NCBI GenBank assembly: GCA_023409535.1
Contig: JAEYGZ010000039.1
Span: 372,001-436,000, forward strand
Direction of reading: 5' to 3'
DNA length: 64,000 nucleotides
Source: Bacillota bacterium
GTDB lineage: Bacteria; Bacillota; Clostridia; Lachnospirales; Lachnospiraceae
In this document: in pieces, positions 18,943 to 27,561 of the stretch
How the letters are laid out: each line of letters begins with the position of its first letter
Position numbering within the stretch: position 1 is the first letter of the stretch
The notes under the pieces: model-generated
What the model saw: only the letters and a program-made list of their open reading frames with translations
The model's database searches: none
Told to the model about the DNA's origin: nothing
Program-made: the position numbers and the translations under genes

Positions 18943-19049
18943 TTCATATTACCTCCTTATTTTTCTATAGGAATATTATAGTACTGTTTACATTATAAGT
19001 AAATAAGTTCGAAAAATAAGAATTATTATAAGGCCAGGCATATAATAGG

Positions 19050-19077
19050 TTGGAAGAGAGGCAAACTATGCTATAAT
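19050..19077 (+). promoter_or_regulatory. Sigma-A type promoter of the DUF1801-like gene
   Basis: TTGGAA (19050-19055) and TATAAT (19072-19077) are separated by 16 bases. Transcription would start near 19084, giving an 80-base leader before the ATG at 19168. Confidence 0.6.
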
Positions 19078-19167
19078 ATATATAAAACAGGTTGTACGAA
19101 ACTTTGCATTGTTGATCCGGAAATGTCAAACAATATAGAATAATGATGAATGGGGAGGTATTCCAAT

Positions 19168-19539
19168 ATGGAAGTTTTTGCAGAATACTTATCGCGCATA
19201 GAAGATCCGCAGAACCGGGCGCGGGTAGAAGAGGTTTTAGGTTGGATACTTGGGAAATTTCCGAATTTAATGCCAAAAATAGCTTGGAATCAGCCTATGT
19301 TTACTGATCATGGAACATTTATTATAGGCTTTAGCGCAGCAAAACAGCATGTGGCTGTTGCCCCTGAGAGAATCGTGATCAGTCGCTTTTCTGAGGAGAT
19401 TAAGCAGTCAGGGTATGATCATACCAGCGATTTGTTTCGTATTAAGTGGAATAGCCCGGTGGATTTTTCATTGCTGGAGAAGATGATTGCGTTTAATATA
19501 GCGGATAAAACGGAGTGCGCAACCTTTTGGAGAAAGTAA
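19168..19539 (+). CDS. DUF1801 / YdhG-like small protein
   Basis: Cytosolic 123-residue protein of the DUF1801 group. The family pattern is visible: RIEDPQNRARVEEVLGWIL at the start, then KIAWNQPMFTDHGTFIIGFSAAKQHVAVAPE, a beta-strand core with the conserved WNQPMF and FSAAKxHV. Relatives include YdhG of Bacillus, described as an iron chaperone-like protein, but that role is not certain. An ATG at 19150 is in frame but overlaps the ribosome site GGGGAGG, so the ATG at 19168, 9 bases after that site, is preferred. Single gene with its own promoter and the terminator at 19649. Confidence 0.85.
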   Translation: MEVFAEYLSRIEDPQNRARVEEVLGWILGKFPNLMPKIAWNQPMFTDHGTFIIGFSAAKQHVAVAPERIVISRFSEEIKQSGYDHTSDLFRIKWNSPVDFSLLEKMIAFNIADKTECATFWRK

Positions 19540-19648
19540 AAAGAGAAGAATTTCCTCTTTAAATTGGAAAAGAATATTTGTTTTTGTCAATAAGGAGTAT
19601 AGAATAGACATGATTGTATTGATACATCTGTGTGCATACGAAAGGTGA

Positions 19649-19680
19649 AAAGGCTGCCTGGTTACAAGTAGGCAGCCTTT
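19649..19680 (+). terminator. Rho-independent terminator
   Basis: Perfect 11-base arms AAAGGCTGCCT and AGGCAGCCTTT around a 10-base loop, ending in TTTT. It separates the DUF1801-like gene from the sigma factor gene. Confidence 0.85.
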
Positions 19681-19738
19681 TAGAATGCCTCAAACTATTT
19701 CCGGATCCATTACGAATATATACATAGGAGGTGAAAAA

Positions 19739-20305
19739 GTGCTATTTAACGAAGAAGCTCTTCTGATTTATAAAATCAGAGAGAATAATGACAGGACAGC
19801 AGCCGATCAGCTAATAAGAAACTACTATAAAGAAATCTATGGTTATGTATACAGGCAGATTGGTAATAAGGAAATATCAATGGACTTGACGCAGGATATT
19901 TTTATCAGTGTTCTTCAGTCAATTGCCTTTTACGAGAGCAGCAAAGGAACATTTCGGACCTGGCTGTACCGGATTTCAACCAATAAGATTATTGATTATT
20001 TCCGCAGCAGAAGCTTTAAGGAGATGACAGTAACCTTAAATCTGGATGATATTGTTGCTGCCGGCGAGGAGGATGTATTTACAATAGTCAGCAGCCGTGA
20101 GACAACCCAGAAAATCACAGCGATGGTTTCAGAGTTTGATATGGTTTCCAATGAAATATTCCGGCTGAAGCTATTTGGGGAATACACTTTTTTACAGATA
20201 TCCGAACTGCTGCATCTGAACGAATCTACGGTAAAGACCAAATATTATACGATGATAAAGAAAATCAGAAAGGAGCTTGAAGCAGATGAATACCGGGAAA
20301 ATTGA
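19739..20305 (+). CDS. ECF-type RNA polymerase sigma factor
   Basis: Directs RNA polymerase to a small set of promoters, probably including the downstream transporter genes. The 188-residue product has sigma region 2 (NYYKEIYGYVYRQIGNKEISMDLTQDIFI, then FRTWLYRISTNKIIDYFRSR) at about 30-90 and region 4 (FGEYTFLQISELLHLNESTVKTKYYTMIKKIRKEL) at 145-180, with a linker typical of group 4. A frame-open ATG exists at 19685, but the strong site AGGAGGTG (19727-19734) lies 7 bases before a GTG at 19739, which I take as the start. The stop overlaps the next gene by 20 bases, the usual arrangement of a sigma factor with its regulator. Confidence 0.9.
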   Translation: MLFNEEALLIYKIRENNDRTAADQLIRNYYKEIYGYVYRQIGNKEISMDLTQDIFISVLQSIAFYESSKGTFRTWLYRISTNKIIDYFRSRSFKEMTVTLNLDDIVAAGEEDVFTIVSSRETTQKITAMVSEFDMVSNEIFRLKLFGEYTFLQISELLHLNESTVKTKYYTMIKKIRKELEADEYREN

Positions 20306-21029
20306 TTATCCTTCAAAAGAAGAAATAGAAATACAAATACATGATATCATAGAATACGGTTTGCCGGCGAAAAGATCCTCTTTCCATACGGTTCTGGCAT
20401 TGTATAAGGAATTGGGATTTCGCGTCATCTTTCAAGGAATGGCAAATGTTATTTTTGTCTCCGTTATGATGTTTTTTTTGATAACGGCAGCCGCATTTCC
20501 CATCTTCTATACGCATAGAATTGGCCTCTACGGATGGGTATTTATGTTTTCGCCGCTGCTTTATCAGATCCTGTGCCTATTATCAATTTGGAAGGAAAAG
20601 CAGACCAATACCTACGATATTAAGATGGTATGCAGGTACACCGTGCATCATTTAAGCGCCCTTCGTATGCTGGTGTTTAGCTGTATGGCGATCCTGGCAA
20701 ATCTGGCTGTTGTTTTTACGCTGCATCAGGAATTTAGTATCACCTTAATCCTGCAGCTGCTTCTTGCCTCTGTCAGTTCGCTGTTTTTATATGCGGTGAT
20801 ATCAATTGCCTTGATCATCAGGAGCAGAAGGATCAGCCATTCTTATTTGCTTATACCTGCATGGGTTTTGTTCCATGTGTTTTTGCTTTATAAAGGCGGA
20901 AGGATCTATCAAGCCTTCGTAGAATATGTTCCTGTTGCTGTGCATTGTATGGTAGGAATTGCTCTCGTAATCCTCTATTTGCGGTATCTTGGCATTATGC
21001 TGACGAGAAAGATGGAGTTAATCAGTTGA
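20286..21029 (+). CDS. Membrane protein, possible anti-sigma factor
   Basis: 247 residues. A soluble N-terminus of about 45 residues with KIDYPSKEEIEIQIHDIIEYGLPAKRS is followed by six hydrophobic segments (for example FQGMANVIFVSVMMFFLITAA and LVFSCMAILANLAVVFTLHQ). No family is recognised. Its start overlaps the sigma gene; ATG 20286 with AAAGGAG 10 bases before it is better than the in-frame TTG at 20277. Position and topology (cytosolic head on a membrane body) fit control of the sigma factor, but no zinc-binding anti-sigma motif (HxxxCxxC) is seen, so that role is inferred from context. Confidence 0.7.
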   Translation: MNTGKIDYPSKEEIEIQIHDIIEYGLPAKRSSFHTVLALYKELGFRVIFQGMANVIFVSVMMFFLITAAAFPIFYTHRIGLYGWVFMFSPLLYQILCLLSIWKEKQTNTYDIKMVCRYTVHHLSALRMLVFSCMAILANLAVVFTLHQEFSITLILQLLLASVSSLFLYAVISIALIIRSRRISHSYLLIPAWVLFHVFLLYKGGRIYQAFVEYVPVAVHCMVGIALVILYLRYLGIMLTRKMELIS

Positions 21030-21051
21030 TAGAAAAGAAAGGAATAATGAT

Positions 21052-21912
21052 ATGTTGGTTATGAAAGAGGTATCGAAGTCATTTGGCAGTTTTCAAGCAG
21101 TTTCTGATATTAATTTGGAATTTACCAATGGAGTATATGGGATGTTGGCGCCAAACGGCGCAGGAAAAACAACGATTATAAAGATGATTACCACGCTGCT
21201 GTTTCCCTCCCGGGGAGAAATATTGTATGACGGTGAGGATATATACAGAATGGGTGAACGCTTTCGCAGTTTAGTCGGATATTTGCCCCAGCAGTTTGGC
21301 TATTACAGGAATTATTCCCCCAAGCAATATCTGCTTTACCTGGCGGCATTAAAGGGGATGGAGCATAAAAAGGCAATGGTGAAGACGGAGGAATTATTGG
21401 AACTGGTATCTCTGAGTGATGTAAAGAATAAAAAGATGAAAAAGTTTTCAGGCGGTATGCTGCAGAGAGTGGGAATTGCCCAGGCTATGCTGAATGATCC
21501 GAAAATTCTTATACTGGATGAGCCGACTGCCGGTCTGGACCCCAAGGAGAGGGTTCGCTTTCGCAATATCATCTCCACCTTTTCCAAAGACAGAATTGTA
21601 ATCTTATCCACCCATATTGTATCTGATATTGAAAGCATCGCAAACCGGGTCATTATGCTCAAGGACAAACAGCTGCTTTGCAATGATACCATTCAGGAGA
21701 TCTGCAAAACTGTCCAGGGAAAGGTTTATGAAACCTATGTAGGGGAAGCGGACTTTGAGAATTTCCGCAAGCAGCACTTTGTTCTTTCTAACAGGCAGGA
21801 GGAGGATAAAATTCAAATACGGTTTATCCTGGACGGCGGCAAGGAAGCGCAGTTTGTTCCTGTAACCCCAAATCTCGAAGATGTATTTCTGTACATCTAT
21901 AAGGAGGAATAG
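21052..21912 (+). CDS. ABC-2 type transporter ATP-binding protein
   Basis: ATPase that would power the two membrane subunits encoded after it. The 286-residue protein has Walker A APNGAGKTT at 33-41 (Ala instead of the first Gly), Q-loop at LPQQFG, signature FSGGMLQRVGIAQ near 131-145, Walker B ILILDEPTAGLDP and switch His in STHIV. The C-terminal 70 residues form a small accessory domain typical of drug or peptide export ATPases. It lies 22 bases after the membrane protein and 6 before the first permease, so sigma factor, membrane protein and transporter form one operon. The exported substrate is unknown. Confidence 0.93.
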   Translation: MLVMKEVSKSFGSFQAVSDINLEFTNGVYGMLAPNGAGKTTIIKMITTLLFPSRGEILYDGEDIYRMGERFRSLVGYLPQQFGYYRNYSPKQYLLYLAALKGMEHKKAMVKTEELLELVSLSDVKNKKMKKFSGGMLQRVGIAQAMLNDPKILILDEPTAGLDPKERVRFRNIISTFSKDRIVILSTHIVSDIESIANRVIMLKDKQLLCNDTIQEICKTVQGKVYETYVGEADFENFRKQHFVLSNRQEEDKIQIRFILDGGKEAQFVPVTPNLEDVFLYIYKEE

Positions 21913-21918
21913 GACAAA

Positions 21919-23202
21919 ATGATGGAACTGATCAAATGGGAAGGAAAAAAACTGATTAAAACTCCTGCGTTATGGCTTCTCTTTTTTTTATTTATGGCTT
22001 TTGATCTATTTTATGTAAGTACAAAAGCAGGGATGTCAGGTGATATAAAGCTCATTAATGAGGTTCTGGGTGTTACGGGAATTAAAATCGATGACAGTTT
22101 TATGGAAAGGCTGAATGAAATTAATGAAACGAAGCGGGGAGAAGCCGTTCAGGTATACCAAAAGACACGTAACAGCCCGGAAAATAATATAGAAATTATT
22201 CAGGAAAATTACTATTCCAAAGGTGAATACCGTTACTTTAGCAAAAAACAGCAGAAGGTTCTGGAAGATGCCTTTTGCCTGAATGCTTACCAACATAGTG
22301 CGGAGCAGCGCAATCAATATTATGAGGGCTTTGACATCAGAACGATCAAGGAAAGCAGTTACCAAATGATGTTATTTCCACCGGAGGGAACGGTAAAAGA
22401 ATTTATTGATAAAAATTATGAACGGTTGCAGGAAAGGGTAAAGGATATTGTTGCGACAGGGGAAAAGGATACGGCATTTTTCACAGGCACGGTATACGGG
22501 ATGCATACTTTCTTATTTTCTGGAATTTTTATGCTTATTATATTTGAAATGATGATATTAACCTCGTTACTTACCCTTCATAGCTTATGTTATGAATACT
22601 CCGGGAAAACTGACCAATTGGTATTCAGTACGAAGTCAGGAAGAAATATCATGAAACAAAAATGGCTGATTTCACTGATGACAAGTCTGGGGGCAGGAGT
22701 GGCTTTGCTTACGGTAACCCTTTCCTATTATTTTTATCTGTTTCCTTATTCTAATGTATGGAACAGTTATATCAGCAGTGCATTAAATACCGAGAAAAGA
22801 GGTTTGTTTCTGTATCCCTTTATCACCTGGGAGCCGATCACGGTAAAAGGGTTTTTATTAGAAAGTATGCTTGCCGTCCTCTTTTTCATTGTTATTTTTG
22901 CTTTGTTATCCGGAGGGGTCGGATTATTAATAAAGCAATCCTATCTGTCTTTTATTATGATCATCTGCAGCTATACTGTTTTGTATTTAATGATGGGAAG
23001 GCTTAGAACAAATACTTATCTGGATCTTGCTACCTATGTCAGTCCGGTTACCCTATGGTTACAAAGCTATGGACTGAATTCAGAAAAGGGACTATATACA
23101 AGCTATTCACATTTTGAACAAATTACAATCGGTCTGTGGAGCTGTTTTGGCAGTTTCTTTCTTTTGGGAGCGGGAAAATTATTTCATAGGCGAAATCTAT
23201 AG
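21919..23202 (+). CDS. ABC-2 type transporter membrane subunit
   Basis: 427-residue membrane protein. A first membrane segment at about 15-33 (TPALWLLFFLFMAFDLFYV) is followed by a large external domain of about 160 residues rich in charged residues, then about five segments from 195 to 420. This split topology is usual for ABC-2 permeases of peptide or lantibiotic exporters. It begins 6 bases after the ATPase gene with AAGGAGG at 21901. An ATG codon directly follows the first (21922), so either may be used. Substrate unknown. Confidence 0.82.
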   Translation: MMELIKWEGKKLIKTPALWLLFFLFMAFDLFYVSTKAGMSGDIKLINEVLGVTGIKIDDSFMERLNEINETKRGEAVQVYQKTRNSPENNIEIIQENYYSKGEYRYFSKKQQKVLEDAFCLNAYQHSAEQRNQYYEGFDIRTIKESSYQMMLFPPEGTVKEFIDKNYERLQERVKDIVATGEKDTAFFTGTVYGMHTFLFSGIFMLIIFEMMILTSLLTLHSLCYEYSGKTDQLVFSTKSGRNIMKQKWLISLMTSLGAGVALLTVTLSYYFYLFPYSNVWNSYISSALNTEKRGLFLYPFITWEPITVKGFLLESMLAVLFFIVIFALLSGGVGLLIKQSYLSFIMIICSYTVLYLMMGRLRTNTYLDLATYVSPVTLWLQSYGLNSEKGLYTSYSHFEQITIGLWSCFGSFFLLGAGKLFHRRNL

Positions 23203-23214
23203 GAGGTCTGCGTG

Positions 23215-24405
23215 ATGAGAATTATATGGAATGAATGTAGGAAGATATACCGGCCCGGTATTATAATAATCCTGATCTTAGTCACTCTATTGTATTATCA
23301 GGTATATATGGTATTTGATATCGAGCATTTTCCCAACGGAAGTCCCAGTACAGAAGATTATGAGCTGGGGCTGGAGTATCTGGACAGGTTTGGTACCTCC
23401 ATCGATGAGAAGGAACTGGGAGAAGTTAAAATCATGTATGACAATATTGTGAAAGAATTAGATGGAATTGTACAGGAGAAAAAGCTTGGACAGTATAATA
23501 TCACTAACTGGAACGAGCTTGTGAAAATGGAGGATAACTCGGGAGCAAAATACTATGAACAGGTTAGTGAAGTCTATTGGAATTTAATCGGTGAAAAACA
23601 AGAATACCGTACTCTGATTTTTAAAGAACAGGAAATCAGAATTATGCTGGAGGACTACAGAGACGGAATCAGGCATGGAGGCGGTACCGCCGGGGAGATA
23701 GAGGAATATAGCAGAGGAAGCTCTGGGGCTTATGCGGAGCGGATCCAGGAGATCTTTTCAAGAGACTGGATTGAAACCATGCCTTATACCGTGATGGATA
23801 ATTACAGATCGCTGTTTCAAGCCTTTTGCGGCCTGCTGGTATTTACAGTTATCATACTCGTTTCGCCGTATTTAGTCAGGGATAAGCTGAACGGGATGAT
23901 ACCGATTACCTATGCCAGTAAAATAGGAAGAAGCTTATTCGGCAAGAAAATCCTTGCGGTGACAGGCTCTGCCTTTCTGGCAATCCTTTTACAGACGTTT
24001 GTATTTTTGATTGTGTACAGCCGTAATAAAACCGCAGCTTTCTTGCATTGCCTCATTACTACCGACATCAATATGGAGGCATGGTATGATTTCACCTTTG
24101 GAGCTTATATCAGTATTACTTTGATTATGGCGGCAGGATTTGGCTTGTGCGTTTCTCTGATCTGTTTTTTTGCATCGAAATTCTGTTCTAATTATATTGC
24201 TGTGATAGCACTTGATGTACCGATGATCGCTATTGCATGGAGCATTAGCAGTATAGTTCTGGGAAGTGTATTTTACATGCATTATAATGGTAAATTTCCA
24301 TACATAAGGAATTATGAATTATATTTTATTGCTTTGATTGCAATGATCGCCTTGGTTACGGCTGAACTATTACGCAGAAGGGAAAAGACGAGGGATATTA
24401 TATAA
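23215..24405 (+). CDS. ABC-2 type transporter membrane subunit
   Basis: 396 residues, with the same layout as its upstream neighbour: one membrane segment near 10-30, an external domain of about 165 residues (which includes a Gly-rich stretch RHGGGTAGEIEEYSRGSSG) and several C-terminal membrane segments. The two subunits probably pair as a heterodimer. Ribosome site AGGAGG (23201-23206) is 8 bases before ATG 23215; a GTG at 23212 is in frame but too close. Last gene of the sigma factor operon. Confidence 0.82.
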   Translation: MRIIWNECRKIYRPGIIIILILVTLLYYQVYMVFDIEHFPNGSPSTEDYELGLEYLDRFGTSIDEKELGEVKIMYDNIVKELDGIVQEKKLGQYNITNWNELVKMEDNSGAKYYEQVSEVYWNLIGEKQEYRTLIFKEQEIRIMLEDYRDGIRHGGGTAGEIEEYSRGSSGAYAERIQEIFSRDWIETMPYTVMDNYRSLFQAFCGLLVFTVIILVSPYLVRDKLNGMIPITYASKIGRSLFGKKILAVTGSAFLAILLQTFVFLIVYSRNKTAAFLHCLITTDINMEAWYDFTFGAYISITLIMAAGFGLCVSLICFFASKFCSNYIAVIALDVPMIAIAWSISSIVLGSVFYMHYNGKFPYIRNYELYFIALIAMIALVTAELLRRREKTRDII

Positions 24406-24431
24406 ACCGGTAAGTTTTAAATACATCCTAT

Positions 24432-24460
24432 TTAATAGAACAGGATACCTATGGTATAAT
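24432..24460 (+). promoter_or_regulatory. Candidate promoter of acetyltransferase gene
   Basis: A perfect -10 box TATAAT (24455-24460) lies 17 bases after a weak -35 TTAATA, about 57 bases before the ATG at 24517. Confidence 0.4.
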
Positions 24461-24516
24461 CGAGATAAAGCTATACAATAGACGAATAACCAACCGGAAG
24501 AATATGAGGAAAGCAG

Positions 24517-25041
24517 ATGGAAACAGAAAGATTGATCCTCCGTGGGGCAAGGCCCGGAGATGAAGAAGAAATGCTTGAGCTGAGAAACAGCGAATATGTT
24601 CTAAAGTATAACTGTATGCCGAAGGTAACGCTTGAGGTACTGCAGGAGCAGGTTACAAAGGATATGGAATCAGGAGATGCTTTCTATATTGAGCTGAAGG
24701 AAAATCAAAAGGTCATTGGTAAGATTGATCTTGAGGCAGATTCTTTAAGGCACCGGGTGAATTCCCTGTGTGTCTCGTATTATCTGGGAGAAGAATACTC
24801 CTCCAAAGGCTATATGACGGAGGCCTTGCGGGAGATGCTCCGGTATGTTTTTGAAGAAAGACAAGCCGAGGTTCTGTCCGTAAGAGTGTTCAAGGAGAAT
24901 ATAGCCTCCCGAAGGCTGGCGGAGAAGCTGGGCTTTATCAATGAAGGCTGTATCCGCAGATGTGTTAAGGCTTATCAGGATGTTATTTATGATGATATGA
25001 TATATTCCATTCTGAAAGAGGAATATGAAGCGCGAAAGTAG
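24517..25041 (+). CDS. GNAT family N-acetyltransferase (RimJ/RimL type)
   Basis: Transfers an acetyl group from acetyl-CoA to an amino group of a protein or small molecule. The 174-residue protein begins METERLILRGARPGDEEEML, the classical RimJ/RimL opening, and has the acetyl-CoA binding strand-loop YYLGEEYSSKGYMTEALREML at about 90-110 and the ending NIASRRLAEKLGFINEGCIRR. Length is normal. Monocistronic. Substrate unknown. Confidence 0.9.
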   Translation: METERLILRGARPGDEEEMLELRNSEYVLKYNCMPKVTLEVLQEQVTKDMESGDAFYIELKENQKVIGKIDLEADSLRHRVNSLCVSYYLGEEYSSKGYMTEALREMLRYVFEERQAEVLSVRVFKENIASRRLAEKLGFINEGCIRRCVKAYQDVIYDDMIYSILKEEYEARK

Positions 25042-25060
25042 GGGCAGGATTAATTTTCAG

Positions 25061-25267
25061 GAGGCTGTATAAAACTGCTTCCCCGGACAACAGGAGCCAT
25101 ATGGTTTTCCCGCACACAATTTGAACGGCAAAGAATTAATTTTACATACCAATCGTACATAAAATGTTCGTTTACGGTATATAAAAACAATTCATGCTGT
25201 TCAAGTGGTGAATTACGGGAGGACCATATGGCTTCCGGCGTCTTGGAAGTAGCTTTGCAACAGCCTT
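25061..25267. repeat. 207-bp imperfect foldback element
   Basis: The left half (25061-25160) and the reverse complement of the right half (25164-25267) align along their entire length. Blocks shared by both arms include AGGCTGT at the tips, CTTCC, GCCATATGG followed by TCCCG, TTGAAC and GAATT; the centre closes with CGTACAT-AAA-ATGTTCG. I judge roughly 70 percent of positions as matching. It contains no meaningful reading frame. It could be a MITE (a small non-autonomous transposon) or a long RNA hairpin. It fills the space between the acetyltransferase and the response regulator genes. Confidence 0.75.
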
Positions 25268-25399
25268 AGGTTTATTAAAAGGAGAGGGATATTTTTATAC
25301 CCATAAAGTTCCTTCGATAGAAACCTGTAAATTATGATGCAACTATGATACACTTCTGATGTAATCTGAAGCAAACAAAACGTAAAGGATGAAGTAGAA

Positions 25400-26053
25400 A
25401 TGCTTAAGATTTTAATTGTGGAAGATGAGAAGTCCATTGCAAATCTGATTAATATCAGCCTTACCAGTGCCGGTTATCAATGTGAAAGCGTTCATGACGG
25501 TATGAGTGCGGCCGACAGGATTGAAGCCGTTCCCTATGATTTAATCCTGCTTGATATCATGCTCCCTAAGGTAAATGGCTATGAGCTGCTGGAGTATATC
25601 AAGCCCTTGGGAATTCCGGTGATTTTTATTACGGCAAAGGGCTCCGTTTCAGATCGTGTAAAGGGGTTAAAATTAGGAGCGGATGATTATTTGGTGAAGC
25701 CTTTTGAAATTATTGAATTAATGGCGCGGGTGGAAACAGTTCTGCGAAGATATCATAAAAGTGAGACAAGATTTAAGATAGATGATCTGGAGATCGATAC
25801 CCAATCACGGATGGTTAAGAAAAACGGCATTGCTGTTATTCTGACCATGAAGGAATATGAGCTGTTGCTTCTATTCGTCCGGAATAAGAATATTGCATTA
25901 TACCGTGAGACGATTTACGAAAAGATATGGGGCAGCGATTATATAGGCGACAGCCGGACAGTAGATCTGCATGTACAGAGAATGCGTAAAAAGGTAGGCT
26001 GGGAAGATAAAATATCAGCGGTATATAAAATAGGATACCGCCTTGAATTGTAG
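25400..26053 (+). CDS. OmpR/PhoB family response regulator
   Basis: Cytosolic transcription regulator, phosphorylated by the kinase at 26074. The receiver domain (1-115) has EDE at 8-10, phospho-acceptor Asp52 in LILLDIMLP, Thr in ITAKG and Lys in LVKPF. The winged-helix C-terminal domain (about 125-217) shows the usual LTMKEYELLLLFVRN and SRTVDLHVQRMRKKV. It is 217 residues long, normal for the family. The ATPase and permease genes from 28474 on are plausible targets. Confidence 0.95.
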   Translation: MLKILIVEDEKSIANLINISLTSAGYQCESVHDGMSAADRIEAVPYDLILLDIMLPKVNGYELLEYIKPLGIPVIFITAKGSVSDRVKGLKLGADDYLVKPFEIIELMARVETVLRRYHKSETRFKIDDLEIDTQSRMVKKNGIAVILTMKEYELLLLFVRNKNIALYRETIYEKIWGSDYIGDSRTVDLHVQRMRKKVGWEDKISAVYKIGYRLEL

Positions 26054-26073
26054 AGGAAAGGCGTAGGCCAGAG

Positions 26074-27561
26074 ATGAATTTTTCTTGGAAGGTGTTTTTC
26101 AGTACCATTATTATGATGCTAATTACCTTCAGTGTCGGGGGATATTTTTTAATATCAACTTTTTTCCAATCAGCCTATGACAGAGAGGTTAACAGTGCCA
26201 GGGAAGAGAATAAGATGCTTCAGTATTCCCTGGCTGCAGCTCTTTCTGCGATTTCAGGAGATGAGCATCAGGTTATGAATAATATGATTGCCGACATAGC
26301 GGGTTCGATGGTAAATAATGTTCGGGGAAGTAATACACAGATACGGATCAGTGATCAGGAATATAAACCGGTATATGAAAGCAGAAAGCTTGACTTTGAT
26401 ACAAAGCTGCCGGCTGAAATTGATACGAATATCCGCGGCTATATGGTGATGCGTGAGGGCAGTGGTATCTATATTGAAACCGCAAGCATGCTTCAGGTAT
26501 CCGGTCAGGGCTTTTACCTGGAAAGCTTTCGTGACATCAGCGCAATCTATAAAGAGCGTGATGCACAGTTTCAGATCTATATGAGATTGCTCATGGCACT
26601 TATTGCCGGGAATGGGATTATCAGTTATTTGCTCTCCTTATGGCTTACCTATCCGATTAAAAAGGTCTCCAGAGTAGCGCATAAGATATCAAGAGGAAAT
26701 CTGAATTACAGGGTTAAGATGAAAAGCGGGGATGAAATCGGTAAGCTCGCCCAGGATTTCAACCGCATGACCGACAGCCTGGAGAATAAAATCAATGAGC
26801 TTGAGGATATCACCCACAGGCAGGAGGATTTTATCGGAAGCTTTGCCCATGAATTAAAGACGCCGTTAACCTCCATCATAGGATATGCGGATATCTTAAG
26901 GTCGAAGAAGCTGACCCCGGAAATGACGATGATCTCAGCCGATTATATCTTTAAGGAGGGAAACCGCCTGGAAGCTCTTTCTCTGAAGCTGCTGGAGCTC
27001 ATTGTAATGAAGAAAATGGAGCTCGAAAGGAAAAAAGTAAATACCGGACAGCTCCTGGAGGAGGTCAGCGGATTAATCGATCCGGTTCTTGCAAAGGAGC
27101 ATATTGGCTTTGAAGTGACAGCGGAGGATGCGGCCCTCTATGTTGATCCGGATTTAATCAAGACGGTTTTGATCAATCTGATCGATAACGCCAGAAAAGC
27201 ACTGGGAGGATCAACAACGGCGGAAGCAGTACCCGACAGCACAGCACTTAACAGTATAGCACCCAACGGTGCAACACCAAATGGTGCAGGGAAAATTACG
27301 GTGAGAGGAAGAAAGGAAGCCGGGGGATACGGGATTTATATTAAGGATAACGGGAAAGGCATCCCCAGGGAAGAGCTGTCCAGGATAACGGATGCCTTCT
27401 ATATGGTGGATAAATCAAGGGCCAGGGAACAGGGCGGCGCAGGACTGGGTCTTGCCATTTGTTCTGAAATCGTGAACCGGCATCATGGTAAACTGGAATT
27501 TGACAGTATTGTGGGAAAGGGTACGACGGTACGCCTGTTCTTACGGGAGGGTGCCGTATGA
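26074..27561 (+). CDS. Membrane sensor histidine kinase (HAMP-HisKA)
   Basis: 495 residues. Membrane segments at about 7-30 and 171-192 enclose a 140-residue external sensor. Then HAMP (about 192-245), HisKA with His259 in FAHELKTPLTSIIGYADIL, and an ATPase domain with the N box (NLIDNARKAL, about 368-377), G1 (DNGKGIP, 425) and G2 (GGAGLGL, 454). Odd is a 28-residue low-complexity insert at about 379-406 (short Asn-Gly-Ala and Ser-Thr-Ala repeats) between the N box strand pair, where most kinases have a short turn. It overlaps the next gene by 4 bases (ATGA). Signal unknown. Confidence 0.93.
   Translation: MNFSWKVFFSTIIMMLITFSVGGYFLISTFFQSAYDREVNSAREENKMLQYSLAAALSAISGDEHQVMNNMIADIAGSMVNNVRGSNTQIRISDQEYKPVYESRKLDFDTKLPAEIDTNIRGYMVMREGSGIYIETASMLQVSGQGFYLESFRDISAIYKERDAQFQIYMRLLMALIAGNGIISYLLSLWLTYPIKKVSRVAHKISRGNLNYRVKMKSGDEIGKLAQDFNRMTDSLENKINELEDITHRQEDFIGSFAHELKTPLTSIIGYADILRSKKLTPEMTMISADYIFKEGNRLEALSLKLLELIVMKKMELERKKVNTGQLLEEVSGLIDPVLAKEHIGFEVTAEDAALYVDPDLIKTVLINLIDNARKALGGSTTAEAVPDSTALNSIAPNGATPNGAGKITVRGRKEAGGYGIYIKDNGKGIPREELSRITDAFYMVDKSRAREQGGAGLGLAICSEIVNRHHGKLEFDSIVGKGTTVRLFLREGAV

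Noticed and set aside
19577..19612. TTGTCA followed by TAGAAT as a promoter for the sigma factor operon.
   Set aside because: The two boxes are only 10 bases apart, and the terminator at 19649 lies downstream of them.
25213..25437. Minus-strand open frame over the right half of the foldback element.
   Set aside because: It runs into the response regulator gene, lacks a ribosome site and its codons follow the foldback symmetry.
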